A model generated the notes under the pieces. It was not told the origin of the DNA. It saw nothing but the letters and a program-made list of their open reading frames with translations, and searched no databases. DNA of 64,000 bases from Chryseobacterium sp. FP211-J200. GTDB taxonomy: Bacteria > Bacteroidota > Bacteroidia > Flavobacteriales > Weeksellaceae. The first letter of the stretch is position 1, and the number at the start of each line of letters is the position of its first letter. The DNA lies in contig NZ_LSHB01000035.1 in assembly GCF_001643375.1 (NCBI RefSeq), forward strand, positions 32,149 through 96,148, read 5' to 3'. The translations under genes and the position numbers were made by a program. Positions 18,944-27,865 of the stretch are shown piece after piece.

Positions 18944-19054
18944 ATGAATGATCAGAATAGATTGAAAATGAAATGAAATCTAAATGATTATTTCTATATC
19001 AAATAAAATTGATTTCTAAAGAATTAATGATGTAATCACTTATAAAACTTGTTT

Positions 19055-21049
19055 ATGAAACTAATTAAAATTAAGCGAAGCAGTTATAGCCTGCTCATTA
19101 ATTTTTTCTTATTATATATAATTTTTTCCTTTGTCCTCAGGATAGGATTTTCTATTGCCAGCCTTCAAAAGGCAGAGATTAGTTTTCTTTCATTGCTGAA
19201 TGTATTTGCTCTGGGATTTTTATTTGATATAGGGGTAGGGGTGTTTTTTGTGCTACCGTACAGTCTGTACCTGCTTTTATTTCCTCAGAAATATAATAAT
19301 TCGCTTTTCAATAGAGCTATGACTTTTTTTTGCTTTAATGTAGCTGTGCTTATATTGTTGTTTTCATTTTTTGCTGAAGTAACATTCTGGCAGGAATTTG
19401 AAAGCCGGTTTAATTTTATTGCAGTTGATTATCTGGTTTATACCTATGAAGTAATCAATAATATTAATGAATCATATCCTTTGCCATTGCTCATTACAGC
19501 CATGTTAATAATGACTTCTTTGGTGTTTTTACTTTTCTATAAAAGGCATTACTTCACAGATAATTTTAAGGGCAGTACACCTTTTTTACAAAGATTCTTT
19601 ATCTTTTTCGGATTGCTTTTCATTTCAGTCATTTATGCATTTTTTATTGACAACAGTTTAGCAGAGAATAGCGAAAACAGGTATCGGAATGAGCTGTCAA
19701 AATCAGGAATCTATTCTTTTTTTTCTGCATATAAAAATAACGAGATCAATTATGAACACTTCTATAAACTCATCGATAATAGGGTGGCGTTTAATATTGT
19801 GAGAACTGATCTCCAGGAATCTAACTCAGATTACTTATCAAATGATTTCTCAATCTTACGTAACATTAAGGGAGCTGACTCCTATGAGAAGCCCAATGTT
19901 ATTATGATCACATTGGAAAGTTTCAGTGCAGACTTTATGAAAACATTTGGCAACAATCAGAATCTGACACCTACGTTGGACTCATTGGCGAATCAAAGCA
20001 TTTTATTTACCAATATGTATGCTACCGGAACAAGAACCGTGCGAGGAATGGAGGCACTTTCACTTGCCGTTCCGCCTACACCGGGGAATAGTATTGTCCG
20101 CAGGAAAGAAAATGATAATCTGAGCACTGTAGGATCGATCTTCAGTCAAAAGGGATATGATACTTCTTTCTTATATGGTGGTGATGGTTATTTTGATAAT
20201 ATGAATAATTATTTCGGTAATAATGGATACACAATTGTAGACCGGAAAAGAAATTCTTTTGTAGGGGAAGATTATCAGTCTCCAAGAATACCAATAGAAG
20301 ACAAGGAGGTTACTTTTGAAAATGCCTGGGGTATTAGTGATGAAAATCTTTATGATCAGGTGATCAAGCAGGCGGATAAAAAATTTGCAGTAGGCAAACC
20401 GTTCTATGATTTTGTAATGAACACTTCCAATCATCGACCTTATACATATCCTGAGGGTAAAATTGATATACCTTCAGGGTCGGGAAGAGAAGGAGCCGTG
20501 AAATACACGGATTATGCGATCGGGCAGTTTTTTAAAAAGATAAAGAATAAACCCTGGTACAAAAATACGATTGTGATCATTGTTGCTGATCACTGTGCGA
20601 GTAGTGCCGGCAAAAACGACATCGATGTTGCAAAATATCATATCCCAGCAATGATTGTCAACTTGAACAACAAGAAACCATTCAGAATTGAAAAAATGTG
20701 CTCTCAGATCGACCTGTATCCAACACTTTTCTCACTTTTAGGATGGACGTATGAGAGTAATCTTTATGGTAAAAATGTTTTAAGCGAAACTTATACTCCA
20801 AGAATATTTGTAAGTACCTATCAGAAACTCGGATATATGGAAAACAACAAATTGGTTATTCTAGGTCCGCAGCAAAAAACAGAGACGTATTTGTATGATA
20901 AGGAGAATAATAAACAAAATCCAGAGATGCTATCTGAGCAGTATGTGAAAAAAGCAATAGCAAATTATCAGTCAGCCTACTATCTTTTCAAGAATGACGG
21001 ATTAAAACAGAAGCAGATAAAAAAGGTAAATATAACCACAACTAGATAA
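19055..21049 (+). CDS. LTA synthase-family sulfatase-fold membrane enzyme
   Basis: About 664 residues from the ATG at 19055; an upstream TTG at 19049 is less likely. Five N-terminal TM segments (to about 200) are followed by an extracytoplasmic alkaline-phosphatase-fold domain with the metal site ITLESFSADF, the putative nucleophile Thr in GTRTVRGME (about 330), and IIVADHCASS. In Gram-negative bacteria such enzymes act as phosphoglycerol or phosphoethanolamine transferases on envelope glycans or lipids. Its place among metal-resistance genes suggests envelope modification. The substrate is unknown. Confidence 0.83.
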   Translation: MKLIKIKRSSYSLLINFFLLYIIFSFVLRIGFSIASLQKAEISFLSLLNVFALGFLFDIGVGVFFVLPYSLYLLLFPQKYNNSLFNRAMTFFCFNVAVLILLFSFFAEVTFWQEFESRFNFIAVDYLVYTYEVINNINESYPLPLLITAMLIMTSLVFLLFYKRHYFTDNFKGSTPFLQRFFIFFGLLFISVIYAFFIDNSLAENSENRYRNELSKSGIYSFFSAYKNNEINYEHFYKLIDNRVAFNIVRTDLQESNSDYLSNDFSILRNIKGADSYEKPNVIMITLESFSADFMKTFGNNQNLTPTLDSLANQSILFTNMYATGTRTVRGMEALSLAVPPTPGNSIVRRKENDNLSTVGSIFSQKGYDTSFLYGGDGYFDNMNNYFGNNGYTIVDRKRNSFVGEDYQSPRIPIEDKEVTFENAWGISDENLYDQVIKQADKKFAVGKPFYDFVMNTSNHRPYTYPEGKIDIPSGSGREGAVKYTDYAIGQFFKKIKNKPWYKNTIVIIVADHCASSAGKNDIDVAKYHIPAMIVNLNNKKPFRIEKMCSQIDLYPTLFSLLGWTYESNLYGKNVLSETYTPRIFVSTYQKLGYMENNKLVILGPQQKTETYLYDKENNKQNPEMLSEQYVKKAIANYQSAYYLFKNDGLKQKQIKKVNITTTR

Positions 21050-21060
21050 CGTGATGTAAA

Positions 21061-21513
21061 ATGGATATAAAATTTGAACTTTTACTTGCCGGAAAATTAT
21101 TATTAGCACTTTTTTTTGGTGCATTAATAGGTTTCGAAAGGGAAACGGCTCACAAAGATGCCGGAGTTCGTACTTTTGGCGTTCTGTGTATGGCTTCTTG
21201 TCTATTTGTGGCGGTTGCCTCTCATTTAACAGATGACAAATCTGCAATAGCAAGAATGTTGGCTGCGATACCTGCCGGTTTAGGATTTATCGGAGCAGGA
21301 CTGGCATTTAAAGATAGTTCCAAAAGTATGCAGGGGCTTACAACATCCACAGCTTTATGGGCTGCATCGGCAATAGGATCTGCACTTGCGCTGAATATGT
21401 TTCTGTTATCATTTTTAGCAACCGTTCTAACCTTGTTTATCTTAAGTATTAACAAATTTGGCTGGTACAAAAACATTATAAAATTAGGAAGCCAACCCGA
21501 TAAAGATATATAA
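21061..21513 (+). CDS. MgtC/SapB-family membrane protein
   Basis: The 150-residue protein has four to five TM helices and the family motif FGALIGFERE at about 20-29 with DAGVRTF after it. It corresponds to the MgtC N-terminal domain only; the ACT-like C-terminal domain is absent, which is common. MgtC proteins help survival at low Mg2+ and modulate F-ATPase in some pathogens; the role here is not known. It begins 11 bases after the preceding stop, consistent with one operon. Confidence 0.88.
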   Translation: MDIKFELLLAGKLLLALFFGALIGFERETAHKDAGVRTFGVLCMASCLFVAVASHLTDDKSAIARMLAAIPAGLGFIGAGLAFKDSSKSMQGLTTSTALWAASAIGSALALNMFLLSFLATVLTLFILSINKFGWYKNIIKLGSQPDKDI

Positions 21514-21547
21514 CACGTAACCTTACAATCATTAAATAAATATTATT

Positions 21548-23596
21548 ATGGAACATAAACACACCTACGACGAGAATGGTAAGCAATTGTGCTGTACTCC
21601 GCAAGAAGGCAAAATCTATAAAAATGCCGGAGCAAAAAAATTAGTTGAAGAAGACGGAGACCGCATTCCAAAGAAAAAAAAGGAAGAGCATCAACATTCA
21701 GATGATGATGGACATGATCATGGAGAAACTGATAAAACGGCTTTTCAGATGTTCTTGCCTGCGATTATTTCATTGGTACTTTTATTAATTGGCATTGCAC
21801 TGGACAATTACATCAAACCGGAATGGTTTAAAGACTGGGTACGAATTGTCTGGTACGGTGTTGCTTATCTACCGGTAGGTCTACCTGTTTTAAAAGAGGC
21901 TTTTGAGAGTATCAAACAAGGTGACGTGTTTTCAGAATTTTTCCTTATGAGCATTGCAACAATTGGAGCATTCATTATCGGAGAATTTCCTGAAGGAGTA
22001 GCGGTTATGTTGTTCTATGCAGTAGGAGAGGTTTTTCAGACTCTGGCTGTGTCGAGAGCTAAGACCAATATTAAGGCTCTTTTAGATCAACGTCCTGATG
22101 AGGTAACGATTATTGAAAATAATCAGCCTAAAAAAATCAAAGCTGCCGAAGCAAAAATCGGGGATACTATTCAGCTAAAATCAGGTGAAAAACTGGCATT
22201 GGATGGAGAACTGATCTCCGATTCTGCGTCTTTCAATACCGCAGCATTAACTGGAGAGAGCAAACCTGATTCTAAAAATAAAGGGGAAACAGTTTTAGCC
22301 GGAATGATCAATATGAACAGTGTAGCTTTGGTTAAGGTTAATACGGCTTATGAGGACAGCAAACTCAGCAAGATCCTCGAACTTGTACAGAATGCAACAG
22401 CTCAAAAAGCTCCAACTGAACTTTTTATCAGAAAATTTGCGAGAATATATACACCGATCGTAGTAGCGTTAGCTGTTTTGATTTGCATTGTACCTTATTT
22501 CTTTGTTGATGATTATGTTTTCAGAGATTGGTTGTACAGAGCATTGATATTCTTAGTGATCTCTTGTCCGTGTGCATTGGTGATCTCTATTCCGCTTGGC
22601 TATTTTGGAGGTATCGGAGCCGCGAGCCGCAACGGTATTCTATTTAAAGGAAGCAACTTTTTGGATAAAATCGCTGAGATTCAGAATGTGGTAATGGATA
22701 AAACCGGAACTATGACGGAGGGTGTTTTCAAAGTTCAGGACGTTACCATTGAAGAGGAATTTGATAAGGATGAGATTCTCCAATTGGTCAATGTTGTTGA
22801 AAGTAAAAGTACCCATCCTGTTGCTACTGCTGTTCATGAGTTTGTAGGAGAAATCAACAATTCAATCAATTTAGAGGATACTGAAGAAATTGCAGGGCAT
22901 GGTCTTAAAGCTAGAGCTAATGGAAAAGAAATCCTGGTTGGTAATTTTAAACTACTGGATAAATTCAATATCAGTTATGATGTAGATCCTTCCAAAATTG
23001 TATACACGGTCATAGCAATTGCTTATGATGGGAAATTTGCAGGTTTCATTACCATTGCCGACCGAATCAAGGACGATGCAAAACAAGCAGTTGAAAAACT
23101 TCATAGTTTGAATGTAAAAGCGACTATGTTAAGCGGTGATAAAACAACTGTTGTAAAGTATGTGGCAGAACAAATTGGTATTGACAATGCTTTTGGAGAC
23201 CTGCTTCCGGAGGATAAGGTCAACAAGGTAAAAGAAATCAAAGCTAGAAATGAAAGTGTAGCTTTTGTTGGTGACGGCGTAAATGATGCGCCTGTTGTAG
23301 CATTAAGTGATGTTGGAATAGCAATGGGTGGACTTGGTAGCGATGCAACCATCGAAACTGCCGATGTTGTGATCCAGGACGATAAACCATCAAAAATACC
23401 TATGGCAATCAATATTGGGAAGAAGACCAAAAGAATTGTGTGGCAGAATATCATTCTTGCCTTTGTCGTAAAAGCTATCGTACTTGTACTCGGAGCTGGT
23501 GGCCTTGCTACGATGTGGGAAGCAGTATTCGCTGATGTGGGAGTTGCTTTGATAGCAATACTGAATGCAGTTAGAATTCAAAGAATGAAATTTTAA
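21548..23596 (+). CDS. P1B-type heavy-metal translocating ATPase (Zn/Cd/Co type)
   Basis: The 682-residue protein has no N-terminal HMA domain but carries a CCTP motif and a His/Asp-rich tail (HQHSDDDGHDHG) that could bind metal. Core motifs are intact: TGES (about 234), the ion-site CPC (about 339, SCPCALV), DKTGT with the phosphorylated Asp (about 384), STHPVA, and GDGVNDAP (about 575). The CPC site and the downstream TM features fit ZntA/CadA-like export of Zn2+, Cd2+ or Co2+ from the cytosol. It is the last transporter of the metal module. Confidence 0.93.
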   Translation: MEHKHTYDENGKQLCCTPQEGKIYKNAGAKKLVEEDGDRIPKKKKEEHQHSDDDGHDHGETDKTAFQMFLPAIISLVLLLIGIALDNYIKPEWFKDWVRIVWYGVAYLPVGLPVLKEAFESIKQGDVFSEFFLMSIATIGAFIIGEFPEGVAVMLFYAVGEVFQTLAVSRAKTNIKALLDQRPDEVTIIENNQPKKIKAAEAKIGDTIQLKSGEKLALDGELISDSASFNTAALTGESKPDSKNKGETVLAGMINMNSVALVKVNTAYEDSKLSKILELVQNATAQKAPTELFIRKFARIYTPIVVALAVLICIVPYFFVDDYVFRDWLYRALIFLVISCPCALVISIPLGYFGGIGAASRNGILFKGSNFLDKIAEIQNVVMDKTGTMTEGVFKVQDVTIEEEFDKDEILQLVNVVESKSTHPVATAVHEFVGEINNSINLEDTEEIAGHGLKARANGKEILVGNFKLLDKFNISYDVDPSKIVYTVIAIAYDGKFAGFITIADRIKDDAKQAVEKLHSLNVKATMLSGDKTTVVKYVAEQIGIDNAFGDLLPEDKVNKVKEIKARNESVAFVGDGVNDAPVVALSDVGIAMGGLGSDATIETADVVIQDDKPSKIPMAINIGKKTKRIVWQNIILAFVVKAIVLVLGAGGLATMWEAVFADVGVALIAILNAVRIQRMKF

Positions 23597-23677
23597 AAGA
23601 GCAAAATGTAGTGTTCTGTCTCGTTAGAATATTACATTTCTAAGAAAGATTTTTCTCAAGTCATATCAATAGATTGA

Positions 23678-23698
23678 GTTCCCATACTTTATGGGAAC
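23678..23698. terminator. Hairpin after the metal ATPase gene
   Basis: GTTCCCATA (23678-23686) and TATGGGAAC (23690-23698) pair perfectly around CTT. It may end the metal operon or act as a palindromic operator for the PAP2 gene; there is no T-run after it. Confidence 0.45.
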
Positions 23699-23783
23699 AG
23701 GTAACTTACATCAAATGGTATGATATAAAGTTGGAAACTATTAGTATTTGATACGACATTAAAAACTTAGAAATATTATTTTT

Positions 23784-24575
23784 ATGTGGACTTCTGTAAA
23801 AAAAACTACAATACTGATCATTTTACTCAAATTTTCTGTAAGTATTCATGCTCAGGATATTTTGTCTTTGCAAATAGCTTCTCAAAAGGAGTCTTTAATG
23901 AAAAGAGGTTATAGCTTAGATTATAAAAAACTTATTGTTCCGGTTAGCTTAATATCTGCAGGTGCAATTGGTTTTGCAATTCCTGAAATCAAAAAATTTG
24001 ATTATAATTTAAGAAGGGAAGTAAGCGATCACAGATTAAATAATTCAACATTAGACAACTATACTTTATTTGTACCTGTTGCGATCGTTTATGGATTAAA
24101 CTTAGCGGGTGTTCAAGGTAAAAATAATTTTAAAGATCGCACGATTATTTTTGCAACATTGCAAGCTATTTCTTTAGCAATAGTTATTCCTTCTAAATCA
24201 TTGATAGGAAGGGAGAGGCCTGATCAGTCAAATCATATGTCATTTCCTTCAGGTCATGCAGCGATCGCATTTTCAAATGCACAGTTTATGTTCAGGGAAT
24301 ATAGGGACAGCAATTATTGGATCAGTCTCTCAGGATATCCGTTTGCCATTTTTACTAGTGTGTATAGAATAATAAATAATAAGCATTGGGCTACGGATGT
24401 ACTGTCTGGTGCCGGTATCGGAATTCTTTCCACCGAAATAGCATATTGGTTATATCCTAAGATCAAAACTTTGTTTAAAAGTGAAAATGAAAAAACATTA
24501 TCTATGATTTCTCCTTACTTCCAACAGAGTTACCAGCAGAAAAGTTTTGGACTTAATTATCAGGTCATTTTTTAA
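23784..24575 (+). CDS. PAP2-family phosphatase
   Basis: The 263-residue protein has a signal-like N-terminus (about 1-24) and several TM segments. The three acid-phosphatase motifs are present: KSLIGRERP (K-x6-RP), PSGH, and YRIINNKHWATD (R-x5-H-x3-D). It probably dephosphorylates lipid phosphates such as undecaprenyl pyrophosphate or phosphatidic acid at the periplasmic face. It follows the metal operon after a hairpin, possibly under its own promoter. Confidence 0.87.
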   Translation: MWTSVKKTTILIILLKFSVSIHAQDILSLQIASQKESLMKRGYSLDYKKLIVPVSLISAGAIGFAIPEIKKFDYNLRREVSDHRLNNSTLDNYTLFVPVAIVYGLNLAGVQGKNNFKDRTIIFATLQAISLAIVIPSKSLIGRERPDQSNHMSFPSGHAAIAFSNAQFMFREYRDSNYWISLSGYPFAIFTSVYRIINNKHWATDVLSGAGIGILSTEIAYWLYPKIKTLFKSENEKTLSMISPYFQQSYQQKSFGLNYQVIF

Positions 24576-24587
24576 AATGTCATTATA

Positions 24588-24773
24588 ATGGGATTTAGAA
24601 GAAGATTCAATAGAAGAGTAATAAGGAGGGGGAAACACAGACTTTCTTGGGAAGATATATTCTGTTTGATAGTTTTAGTTATTATGTTTCTCTCTATGAT
24701 AATTTATGGAGTTCACAGGTATCTGCATCCCACTAAACTTCATAATTCCATTCATCATCACAGTAAAAAATAA
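24588..24773 (+). CDS. Small single-span basic membrane protein
   Basis: 61 residues with an Arg-rich N-terminus (FRRRFNRRVIRRGKHR), one TM helix at about 25-43 and a His-rich tail (HNSIHHHSKK). It starts 12 bases after the PAP2 stop. The His-rich end could bind metal, but the family is not recognised. Confidence 0.55.
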   Translation: MGFRRRFNRRVIRRGKHRLSWEDIFCLIVLVIMFLSMIIYGVHRYLHPTKLHNSIHHHSKK

Positions 24774-24888
24774 ATCAATCTATTTACTAAAAGGATCAAT
24801 AGCCAATTATGGACAGATAAATATAATATTTTTTTAGAGTAAAATTTTAATATATCACGTATTTAAAAGGACATTTAATATTATTTAG

Positions 24889-24984
24889 GAGAGCAGAAAA
24901 GGCAAGACTTATCAGGGTTATATTCGTTTTGATAAGAAGATAGGGGGAATTGTGTTTTCTTTTAAGAATCCGAAGAAGAAATAA
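24889..24984 (+). pseudogene. C-terminal remnant of an ICE protein, DUF3945/DUF4099-like
   Basis: An open frame of 31 codons with no start, preceded directly by a stop. It reads GKTYQGYIRFDKKIGG followed by a short basic end. The motif resembles the C-terminal repeat unit of DUF3945/DUF4099 proteins that accompany topoisomerase genes in Bacteroidota conjugative elements. If so, the rest of the gene was lost when the metal module or the defence island joined. The family assignment is by eye from a short piece. Confidence 0.4.
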
Positions 24985-25051
24985 GAGACCGTGAAATGTT
25001 TTGGAGAGTTCTGGAGGAAGTGAGTATATAACTTTGATTATAATTTTTAGT

Positions 25052-25081
25052 AACCTGCAAGGTCAATTGACTTTGCAGGTT
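25052..25081 (+). terminator. 13-bp hairpin terminator
   Basis: AACCTGCAAGGTC (25052-25064) and GACTTTGCAGGTT (25069-25081) pair with one G-T wobble around AATT. It lies about 70 bases after the gene remnant and just before the structured element. Confidence 0.65.
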
Positions 25082-25120
25082 GCTTTGTTTAAGTTTTAAA
25101 AAGTGAATGATTGGTGAAAA

Positions 25121-25241
25121 TTGGGCGGCAAAAATGCAATTCCTCCCTGTGGTCGGAAATGCATTTTTGCGAAATTTGGAGCAACCCCATTTCAAAAACA
25201 TTGCCGGGCTTGGCTTTTATATGTTTTTGAAAAAAGGTTGC
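25121..25241 (+). ncRNA. Two-hairpin structured element, copy 1
   Basis: Hairpin A pairs 25128-25143 with 25155-25170 (16 positions, one mismatch) around the 11-base loop TCCCTGTGGTC. Hairpin B pairs GCAACC (25181-25186) with GGTTGC (25236-25241), and TTTCAAAAACAT (25190-25201) with its perfect complement at 25221-25232. The inner loop is 19 bases and each internal loop is three. The conserved lead-in is GGGCGG. Copy 2 at 61475-61592 has the same architecture with compensatory changes. Strand is unproven. It may be an RNA or a DNA-level repeat. It lies 130 bases beyond the 3' end of the AbiE operon on the opposite strand. Confidence 0.65.
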
Positions 25242-25373
25242 AGAATAGTTTATATTTTGAAATTATACAATAACAATTAAAGTAATATTATATTATTCTT
25301 TTTTGATTATGGAAGAAGGTAAGACTTACTTTTGATAGAGTATTTTAGGGTTGCTCTTGAAACTATTTAATAA

Positions 25374-26369
25374 CTATTTAGTAGTAATATTCCATTCTAT
25401 TTTTTCCATTCTTTCTTTTAAGAATTTTATAGTATTCAGAACTTCGTTTTCATCAGGCAGTTGACCATACAATAAGTTGACAAAATCATTTTCGTAAGTT
25501 GGTACTAGTTCTTTTTTCCAGATATCATCAATTTTTTTGAAAAAGAGACTTTCATTTGGATGATTGCTAAGCCATTCATTATTATTACGAAAACTTTTAA
25601 CGTCATCTTCAGCAACTTTTAAGAGCATTTTTGTAAAGTCTTCTGATTCGACAAATTCTATGAATTCTGGTTGTTGTAATAGTTGGTGAAGATCATATGG
25701 ATGCCTGATTTTATTTTTAAGATCCTGAATAGGATTCTCTGTATATGAAAATTTGACCAAACTCATGATTTTTTCACAAATAGTTCTTGAAGGTTCAAGT
25801 ACATTCATTTCGAATGCTTGTATTCCAAAATTATTTACATTGTCAATTTGGTTATCTTTTTCTAATACCTCTCCAATAAGGGATTGAATTTTTCTCTTGC
25901 TAAAGGGTTCATGATGCCCCAGCCAGCTTGATTCTAATACTATAAAATCTCTAACTTGTCCAAAGTCTCCTTTGAATAGCTTATTATAGAAATGAGCTGT
26001 TTTTCGATTCATTCCCATTTTTTTCGTTATTCCATCAACTTCAATTTCTGGAAGCTCATCCTCGATTGCGAGACTTACTGCTTTAAGTTTAGTCTTCAAT
26101 TTACTGTCTGTCTCATTTTCGTTTCTCAAAACAACCAAATCTATATCTTCCGAGAATCTTTCTATTAATTTATAGCATTTTGATAATGCTGTACCTCCTT
26201 TGAATACCACATCTTTTCCAATAGTATTCTGATGGATTTTATATAGAGCTAATGTAACCCAGTAATCCTTTTCCACATAAATAGAGCGTATCTTCATTTT
26301 ATCTGCAGTAAACCGTATGGCTTGTTCAAATAATTTTTTATCTTTATGTAAATTCATATGAGATTCCAT
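25374..26369 (-). CDS. abiEii: AbiEii/AbiGii-family nucleotidyltransferase toxin
   Basis: The 331-residue protein has the polymerase-beta-type nucleotidyltransferase core: GGTALSKCYKLI at about 59-70 and the metal site RFSEDIDLVV with two Asp at about 75-78, followed by the helical C-terminal part of the family. AbiEii toxins modify tRNA by adding nucleotides and arrest growth, in some cases after phage infection. The gene overlaps the antitoxin gene upstream by 16 bases, as usual for this type IV toxin-antitoxin pair. The start could also be the ATG a few codons in (MNLHKDKK). Confidence 0.92.
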   Translation of the reverse strand: MESHMNLHKDKKLFEQAIRFTADKMKIRSIYVEKDYWVTLALYKIHQNTIGKDVVFKGGTALSKCYKLIERFSEDIDLVVLRNENETDSKLKTKLKAVSLAIEDELPEIEVDGITKKMGMNRKTAHFYNKLFKGDFGQVRDFIVLESSWLGHHEPFSKRKIQSLIGEVLEKDNQIDNVNNFGIQAFEMNVLEPSRTICEKIMSLVKFSYTENPIQDLKNKIRHPYDLHQLLQQPEFIEFVESEDFTKMLLKVAEDDVKSFRNNNEWLSNHPNESLFFKKIDDIWKKELVPTYENDFVNLLYGQLPDENEVLNTIKFLKERMEKIEWNITTK

Positions 26370-27091
26370 TTTTTTGATTGTTTTAAAATATTTCCAATTC
26401 CCATAAACTTATATTTTGTGATTGGATTCAAGGTTTTAAGAATACTGTCAGAATAGTTTTCCAACTGGAGTTCATCCAGTAAAGCTCCTAATAGTGATCG
26501 GGTAGAGGGCGGGTACTTCTGAACCAGCCTTACCAATTGCTCTATATCTTTCATTTTGTAATCAGATGCTATAGATAGTAAACGTCCAATTGCTTTCTCG
26601 ATTGGGGTATCGGGGATTTTTTTAATAAATTTTAAGCAATCCAAGAACTGCAAGTAGGGGATATTTTCGTTGTTTATAATGTTAGGTTGTTTGATAAAAT
26701 TAATTATATATCTCTCTCTTCTTAAAAATGGTCTTGTGTTATTTTTTCCAATTTGTATGGTGTTACTTACTTGAGTCGTAAGTCCCAAAGAGTTATATAT
26801 GCTATAACCAGTAAGATATCCAGTGATTTTATTATTTTCTTCCAACAGATCTTTTACAATTTGATATTGATCTGGAAGTAGCTCACCAAATACAGTTGAC
26901 TCCGGTTTATAAAATTTCCCCTTTGATATCTTTTTGATCTTACCCTTTTCTACCAATCTATTTAAAGCTTTTATAATAGCTTCTTTGTTTTCCACCGATA
27001 GGGTAAAGTCCTTATAGGTGAAAATATATCCAGTAGCTAATCTATCAATCTTTACTTTAACAATATCAGATGTTTTCATACATGTATACAT
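26354..27091 (-). CDS. abiEi: AbiEi-type antitoxin (DUF6088)
   Basis: The 245-residue protein has an N-terminal winged helix (about 5-55, DIVKVKIDRLATGYIFTYKD) and a C-terminal domain typical of DUF6088/AbiEi antitoxins (GYLTGYSIYNSLGLTTQVS at about 92-110; RRERYIINFI). It neutralises the downstream toxin and represses its own operon. The second Met (27079) is an alternative start. An inverted repeat overlapping the promoter lies directly upstream at 27111-27140. Confidence 0.88.
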   Translation of the reverse strand: MYTCMKTSDIVKVKIDRLATGYIFTYKDFTLSVENKEAIIKALNRLVEKGKIKKISKGKFYKPESTVFGELLPDQYQIVKDLLEENNKITGYLTGYSIYNSLGLTTQVSNTIQIGKNNTRPFLRRERYIINFIKQPNIINNENIPYLQFLDCLKFIKKIPDTPIEKAIGRLLSIASDYKMKDIEQLVRLVQKYPPSTRSLLGALLDELQLENYSDSILKTLNPITKYKFMGIGNILKQSKKWNLI

Positions 27092-27096
27092 TGAAA

Positions 27097-27140
27097 CAAA
27101 TATAGCAAAATGTCCAGTTATTTACTAAAAAAACTGGACA
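27097..27140 (-). promoter_or_regulatory. Promoter and operator of the AbiE operon
   Basis: TGTCCAGTT (27111-27119) and AACTGGACA (27132-27140) form a perfect 9-bp inverted repeat with a 12-base spacer. On the minus strand a TATATTTG box (27104-27097) matches the TAnnTTTG consensus, so the repeat covers the upstream part of the promoter. AbiEi proteins are known to autoregulate through inverted repeats, so this is the likely operator. Confidence 0.65.
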
Positions 27141-27167
27141 AAATTGATAATTTATTTGGAGGTTATA

Positions 27168-27217
27168 GGTAGTCACCGTAGCTTTGCAACATTAGTTGCA
27201 AAGCTACGGTGACTACC
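27168..27217. terminator. Perfect 23-bp inverted repeat with four-base loop
   Basis: 27168-27190 and 27195-27217 are exact reverse complements over 23 bases with loop ATTA. It lies 11 bases after the stop of the 199-residue gene on the minus strand and 28 bases upstream of the AbiE operator. It probably ends the three-gene operon to the right. Its length and perfection exceed an ordinary terminator. Confidence 0.6.
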
Positions 27218-27227
27218 TTATATCTAC

Positions 27228-27827
27228 TTAGTGGGCGATAAATTTTATAGAACTTATTACCTCAAAATCTGAAATCTTATAATCATCATAAAAGAAAAGC
27301 CCATTAATATATCTCTTTATTGGGTGATATAAATCTTTAGGGAATAATCCATTTTGAATGGTCTTATAATCATTAGAAATACTGAAGTATCCTCTAAATT
27401 TTCCTCTGCCATGTCTTAAAAAACCAATTCGGGTTAGATATCTTGTTATTTTATGTCTATTAAAATTAGGATCTTTATTATTATTGGTAATTAAAAAATA
27501 GTCTTTTATATAAAATGTTCTAATATTACTGATTGCATTGCAACTATTATCTTTCCAGGTTTCTAAAGTAGGTTTCTGTATATACGAAACATCATATAGT
27601 TCACATTCTATTTTAATCACATCATTTAGACAAATGAAATAATCACCATCAACTAATAAAGTTTTTTTGTGTAAGTAAATTCCAAATGCCATTTCGGAAA
27701 TTTCTTTATCTGTATAATCAAGAATGTTTTTTGATTTTCCATAAAGTTCATAAGCTAATCCAGACGATTCAGGATTATTTTTAATTTTATCTAATTTAGA
27801 TTTAGTTAGAATTTTAATTTCATTCAT
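27228..27827 (-). CDS. Hypothetical protein, third gene of the GHKL operon
   Basis: A 199-residue protein without signal or TM segments; I do not recognise the family. It has a basic patch NRHKITRYLTRIGFLRHGRGKF in the second half, written here only as its location (about residues 123-144), which could bind nucleic acid. It starts 38 bases after the stop of the REase-like gene, with the same strand and base composition. Its function is probably tied to the upstream ATPase and nuclease genes. Confidence 0.55.
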   Translation of the reverse strand: MNEIKILTKSKLDKIKNNPESSGLAYELYGKSKNILDYTDKEISEMAFGIYLHKKTLLVDGDYFICLNDVIKIECELYDVSYIQKPTLETWKDNSCNAISNIRTFYIKDYFLITNNNKDPNFNRHKITRYLTRIGFLRHGRGKFRGYFSISNDYKTIQNGLFPKDLYHPIKRYINGLFFYDDYKISDFEVISSIKFIAH

Positions 27828-27865
27828 AATTGCTTTTTAATTCTTTATATATAATTTGTACTAAT

